DNA from: Philodulcilactobacillus myokonensis
GTDB taxonomy: Bacteria; Bacillota; Bacilli; Lactobacillales; Lactobacillaceae
Assembly: GCF_027923585.1 (NCBI RefSeq)
Contig: NZ_BRPL01000002.1
Span: 434,001-498,000 of the forward strand
DNA length: 64,000 nucleotides
Direction of reading: 5' to 3'
Shown: one piece after another, positions 61,121 through 64,000 of the stretch
How positions within the stretch are numbered: position 1 is the first letter of the stretch
How the letters are laid out: every line of letters starts with the position of its first letter
Notes under the pieces: generated by a model
Database searches by the model: none
What the model was told of the DNA's origin: nothing
Seen by the model: only the letters and a program-made list of their open reading frames with translations
Position numbers and translations under genes: made by a program

Positions 61121-61534
61121 TTAATACCAATGGTGTGCTTGCCAGAAATGTTTGGCATGAATCCAAGTACCATATCGATGGGCAACGTATTTGTTAGCAG
61201 TTAATTCTTGATTTTTAGGGGTGAAATTGTGATGTAAGTACCCTAAATCAAGTTGAAATTTACCATAACAATGACCATTTTGAGCATGGTATCGATTAGT
61301 GGATTCGTGAAATGAAATCCAACGTCTGGCGGCAACCTGTTTTTTAGATAGTTTACTTTCGGCAAATTTCATCCAGTAGTGACCATCATAAGCACTATGG
61401 TGGGTTTTAGTAGTTTTAGCATTAGCGTTGGTTGGGTGAATAGCATTGTTGGCACCAACAACGGTTGTAAATAAACTCATGGTACTGACTAAAATTAAGA
61501 AAGATTTTTTAAGATTGGTTTTCACTGATTTCAA
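61121..61534 (-). CDS. Secreted aggregation-promoting-factor (Apf)-like protein
   Basis: A ~137-aa exported protein. A basic N terminus and hydrophobic core (SFLILVSTMSLFTTVVGA) form a signal peptide with a likely cut after TNANA. The C-terminal domain shows the lysozyme-like Apf/resuscitation-factor pattern: RRWISFHESTNRY (with the Glu), NGHCYGKFQLDLGYL and the ending YGTWIHAKHFWQAHHWY. It lacks a LysM domain, so how it stays at the wall is unclear. Apf-like proteins act on cell shape and peptidoglycan. The TTG at 61534 is chosen since AAGGAG is 11 bases upstream; a GTG at 61546 overlaps that site. The 270 bases upstream (61547-61816) are AT-rich with no firm element. Confidence 0.82.
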   Translation of the reverse strand: MKSVKTNLKKSFLILVSTMSLFTTVVGANNAIHPTNANAKTTKTHHSAYDGHYWMKFAESKLSKKQVAARRWISFHESTNRYHAQNGHCYGKFQLDLGYLHHNFTPKNQELTANKYVAHRYGTWIHAKHFWQAHHWY

Positions 61535-61816
61535 CTTGTAATGCACTCCTTGAAATTTAATAACTTTTGTTTTTAATTTATTATATTTAACATTTAACTT
61601 CGTTCGATTAACTTATGGTTAATACTATATACCGTGAATGTCACAGCGCGATTATCATAACTTTACAGTTTGATTATGAAATGTTACAAATAACATATTA
61701 AAATTCTAGATGCTGATTTAAAGGCATTCATACTTTCAATGAACTCATTAATCAATTGCTATTAATGTGAAAAATGTTAAAATAATTGTATTCAAGTTGA
61801 AGAAGAGTGATTAAAA

Positions 61817-62032
61817 ATGTTTATTTTACTATTATTGTTATTTTTCGGATTAATATTCATGGTTAAATTGACTTTTAAAATTATGTTTTGGTTATTCGCC
61901 ATTGCGATTATGTTAATTTTAATTCACGTTTTAATCGGTGGGGCAGTTTTATTTGGCACCATTTTGCTGATTAATTATTTACCGATTATCTTTGGCGGCC
62001 GGATGACACTGTTTAGGAGTTTCTTTAGCTGA
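61817..62032 (+). CDS. Small hydrophobic membrane protein (71 aa)
   Basis: A 71-aa protein that is nearly all hydrophobic, with two or three membrane helices (ILLLLLFFGLIFMVKLTFK, IMFWLFAIAIMLILIHVLIGG, and a third less clear one). I do not recognise the family. GAAGAGTG lies 8-10 bases before the ATG, and a strong terminator follows. Convergent with the perR-like gene. Confidence 0.55.
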   Translation: MFILLLLLFFGLIFMVKLTFKIMFWLFAIAIMLILIHVLIGGAVLFGTILLINYLPIIFGGRMTLFRSFFS

Positions 62033-62052
62033 TTGTTAAAATTAACCATAAT

Positions 62053-62095
62053 AAAAGGGTTCATTTCATGTAAATCATGAAATGAACCTTTTTTT
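62053..62095. terminator. Bidirectional terminator
   Basis: AAGGGTTCATTTCATG and CATGAAATGAACCTT form a 15-bp stem with one mismatch, A and T tracts at both ends. Confidence 0.9.
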
Positions 62096-62112
62096 ATTCC
62101 GTTTTGATTTAA

Positions 62113-62577
62113 TTATTTACTTCGTTGCTTATTTAACTTCTTTTGACACTGTGGACATAAACCATAAACTTCAATTTTACTATGTGATAGTAAATAGCCA
62201 GTTTGGTCAGCGGCTTCATCTTTTAAGTGTTGACTGATTTTCATATAATCGTCACTTGAGACATCGGTAATTCGTCCACAATTTTCACAAATGGCATGAA
62301 AATGAGGTTGACCAAAGAAGTCGTACCTGATTCCACCACCTTGATTAGGTAATTCAATTATAATTCCGATCTTTTCGAATAGTTCGAGCGTATTATAAAT
62401 GGTTGCCATACTTAGGTTAGAAAATTGTTTTTCTAAAGAATCATAGATAGTTTCAACAGACGGATGGTTATGATGCTCAATTAAATATTTCAAAATAATT
62501 TGACGTTGTGGAGTAATTCGAACGTTGTGCTTTTTTAAACTTTGAATCCCAATTTCATATTTTTTTTGGTTATCCAT
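62113..62577 (-). CDS. perR: Fur-family regulator, PerR type
   Basis: A 154-aa metal-dependent repressor. The winged-helix domain includes VRITPQRQIILKYLI and LSMATIYNTLELF. The metal residues of PerR are in place: His in NHPSVETIY, Asp in RYDFFGQ, the two His of HFHAICENCG and the Asp in RITDV; the structural zinc Cys pairs are CENC and CPQC. The SKIEVYGLCPQC end is closer to PerR than to Fur or Zur. It would respond to peroxide with Fe2+ bound. GGAGGTAT lies before the ATG. Its promoter has a palindrome it probably binds itself. Confidence 0.85.
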   Translation of the reverse strand: MDNQKKYEIGIQSLKKHNVRITPQRQIILKYLIEHHNHPSVETIYDSLEKQFSNLSMATIYNTLELFEKIGIIIELPNQGGGIRYDFFGQPHFHAICENCGRITDVSSDDYMKISQHLKDEAADQTGYLLSHSKIEVYGLCPQCQKKLNKQRSK

Positions 62578-62608
62578 ATCAATACCTCCTTGTTTTTAAT
62601 CTGTATTT

Positions 62609-62634
62609 TTTAATAATCATTATTAAATAGTATA
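62609..62634 (-). promoter_or_regulatory. PerR/Fur box in the regulator's own promoter
   Basis: TTTAATAATCATTATTAAA (62609-62627) is a perfect 19-base palindrome that includes a 7-1-7 box like the PerR consensus TTATAATNATTATAA. It begins directly beside a minus-strand -10 hexamer TATACT (62634-62629), so binding would block transcription of the regulator. The rest of 62578-62874 is AT-rich without other clear elements. Confidence 0.65.
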
Positions 62635-62874
62635 TATTATTATTATCATATATCTTATTGAAATAATTTTCAATTTTTTTCAATGTTTTAAGAATGTAAT
62701 ATTGTTAAATAACTGAAATAAATATTAAACAAAACGCAAAAAACAAAAGACAAACGCCATTATAACAGAACTGGTGCGGAGTTGATAGCTATTTTTTAAA
62801 TTGCATTTATTTTTAAATTTAATAAAATAAAAGTAATGATGTTAGTAGTCAACCAATAAGCAAAGGAGAATTAT

Positions 62875-63330
62875 GTGTTAAAAAAATCTAAAACCTTATA
62901 TTTTTTAATCATATTAGTTGCTGTTTTGGCAATTATCATTCCATTTAAGATCAGTAACGCCAACGCAAAAGTTGATTCAATTCCTAATCATTTTCAAGGA
63001 ACATGGGTTTCACAAATGAAGTCTAAAGTTAATTACTTGGGAAGTAAGGAATATATCTGGGATGGCATTAAATTAAAATTAAATTCTAACCATGCTCAAA
63101 TTGCAACTCAAGACATGGAAAGCAAGGGCAATTATAATTTAAATAATCAGTTGAATTTTACTTCTGTAAAGTCACAATCCGATGGCTTTTATCAGTGTAT
63201 TGATAAAAATGGAAATGTTGTCTATTTAAAACATTTTACAATTAACCGGAATGGTCACTCTAAAGATGCAATTTATTATACTAATCAAAGCAATAAAAAA
63301 GACGGTAAATTATTATACCGTCAAGGTTAA
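62875..63330 (+). CDS. Secreted protein of unknown function
   Basis: A 151-aa protein with a signal peptide (LYFLIILVAVLAIIIPFKIS, likely cut after NANA) and a small beta-rich mature part (HFQGTWVSQMKSK ... WDGIKLKLNSNHAQI ... GKLLYRQG) like the lipocalin-type stress proteins of lactobacilli in layout, though no family is certain. The GTG at 62875 is used: CAAAGGAGAA lies eight bases ahead, while an overlapping ATG at 62873 opens only two codons. Confidence 0.7.
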   Translation: MLKKSKTLYFLIILVAVLAIIIPFKISNANAKVDSIPNHFQGTWVSQMKSKVNYLGSKEYIWDGIKLKLNSNHAQIATQDMESKGNYNLNNQLNFTSVKSQSDGFYQCIDKNGNVVYLKHFTINRNGHSKDAIYYTNQSNKKDGKLLYRQG

Positions 63331-63373
63331 AATATTAAAAATGATCTGGGAATATCAATTTAATTTGATGTTC

Positions 63374-63868
63374 TTATTTTTTATCGTTTCGATTAATAAT
63401 ATAAATCATTCTAGTGGTAACGCTAGTGATCGTGATTTTGTATTGATCATCTAACCAGTGATACAAACTTTCATTATCAGCATTATTAATTATTTTAATT
63501 TTATCAACTTTAATTTGATCACTGAATAATAAAGTTACCATTCTTTGAACGATTTCAATTAATGCCTCTGAGTCAGCAAGTTTTTCAACGCAATCAATGT
63601 TCATGGTTGCTTGATGATTCTTAAAATCAATTCGGATCATTCCAAGAAAATGATCCGTTTTTTTATCGCCAATCCCAAAAATTAACTTTTGATTTTGCAT
63701 AATTGATTTCATCGATTGATTAATATAGTTTGCAACGCCATCGGGGGTAACGGTGGGGAAAATAGTTCTTAAAAATCTTAAAACGTCTTTAATTTGAAAT
63801 TGATTGATCCAATCTAATTTATAATGATTGGTGAAAAAGGGATGTAAGCTGCTAAAATTGGCTTTCAT
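63374..63868 (-). CDS. Unknown protein, possible GNAT-like fold
   Basis: A 164-aa soluble protein. The middle strands (QKLIFGIGDKKTDHFLGMIR, then IDFKNHQATMNIDC) followed by a helix (ALIEIVQRMVTLLF) and IKVDKIKIINNADNESLYHW resemble the RimJ/RimL-type GNAT acetyltransferase order, but the acetyl-CoA-binding Q/RxxGxG/A loop is not visible, so the assignment is only tentative. No partner gene is near. Confidence 0.55.
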   Translation of the reverse strand: MKANFSSLHPFFTNHYKLDWINQFQIKDVLRFLRTIFPTVTPDGVANYINQSMKSIMQNQKLIFGIGDKKTDHFLGMIRIDFKNHQATMNIDCVEKLADSEALIEIVQRMVTLLFSDQIKVDKIKIINNADNESLYHWLDDQYKITITSVTTRMIYIINRNDKK

Positions 63869-64000
63869 GATTTGAATTCAACTCGATTAATTAGGATAAC
63901 TCTATTCTATGGGTATTTAATATATTTTTCAATGAAATATGGGTTTTCCATTATTGTTAATAAAATAATTGTGTCATAATAATAGTGTGAAATAAATTAA

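Noticed and set aside
1-64000. tRNA, rRNA, CRISPR arrays, insertion sequences, prophage or integrase genes
   Set aside because: None was found by reading: no regularly spaced repeats, no transposase or integrase motifs, and no tRNA TTCRANY arms in suitable context. A tRNAscan or ISfinder run would be needed to exclude degenerate copies.

Overview
The window is AT-rich, densely packed bacterial chromosome with short intergenic gaps, strong AGGAGG-type ribosome binding sites, many TTG/GTG starts and U-tailed hairpin terminators. The gene set (aggregation-promoting-factor-like secreted protein, PepO, DUF915 hydrolase, two-gene YibE/F system, OpuA, archaeal-type PEP carboxylase, type II fatty-acid cluster) points to a low-GC Firmicute of the family Lactobacillaceae. 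The genus cannot be settled from the sequence alone. I saw no rRNA, tRNA, insertion sequence, prophage or CRISPR array.

Layout. 1-5.8 kb: distal end of a fatty-acid synthesis operon (accC 3' end, accD, accA, fabI, a Sfp-type phosphopantetheinyl transferase, birA, fabZ, fabF). 6-16 kb: galE, an aldo/keto reductase, two EamA-type transporters flanking an APC amino-acid permease, a large multi-spanning membrane protein, a YczE-like protein, small unknowns, a TetR regulator and cspA. 16-24 kb: an oligopeptide ABC operon oppDFBC followed by two tandem oppA paralogues. 24-27 kb: a flavodoxin-fold quinone reductase, then an AT-rich minus-strand island holding an MFS exporter behind the C-terminal half of a ThiF/MccB-like adenylyltransferase; I read this as the wreck of a microcin-C-like nucleotide-peptide cluster. 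27-35 kb: tandem ThiD-family kinases, RNase HI, a sugar O-acetyltransferase, a BCCT transporter that seems to start at an AUU codon, tandem D-2-hydroxyacid dehydrogenases, and methionine aminopeptidase. 35-48.5 kb: a DUF915 hydrolase with a disturbed nucleophile motif, a DHA2 drug exporter with a small overlapping membrane protein, pepO, the opuA operon, a YibE/F pair with an S9 peptidase, and two VIT-type metal transporters. 48.6-60.3 kb: a full diaminopimelate/lysine module, with dapF-lysC divergent from lysA-dapH-dapL-dapA-dapB-aminotransferase-asd-ppcA, the latter led by a classical lysine riboswitch. 60.3-64 kb: small and unknown genes, an Apf-like secreted protein and a PerR/Fur regulator with a perfect 7-1-7 type palindrome in its own promoter.

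Connections. The lysine operon couples PEP carboxylation (ppcA makes oxaloacetate, hence aspartate) to DAP synthesis for peptidoglycan and lysine. OpuA and BCCT both serve compatible-solute uptake. The PerR/Fur palindrome in front of the regulator and a similar box in front of the VIT pair suggest a small metal/peroxide regulon. Three transport genes (9236, 10803, 30549) have an intrinsic terminator inside the 5' leader, two of them with a competing antiterminator stem, so transcription attenuation may be a recurring device here. Tandem gene pairs (oppA, ThiD family, D-2-hydroxyacid dehydrogenase, VIT) are also frequent.
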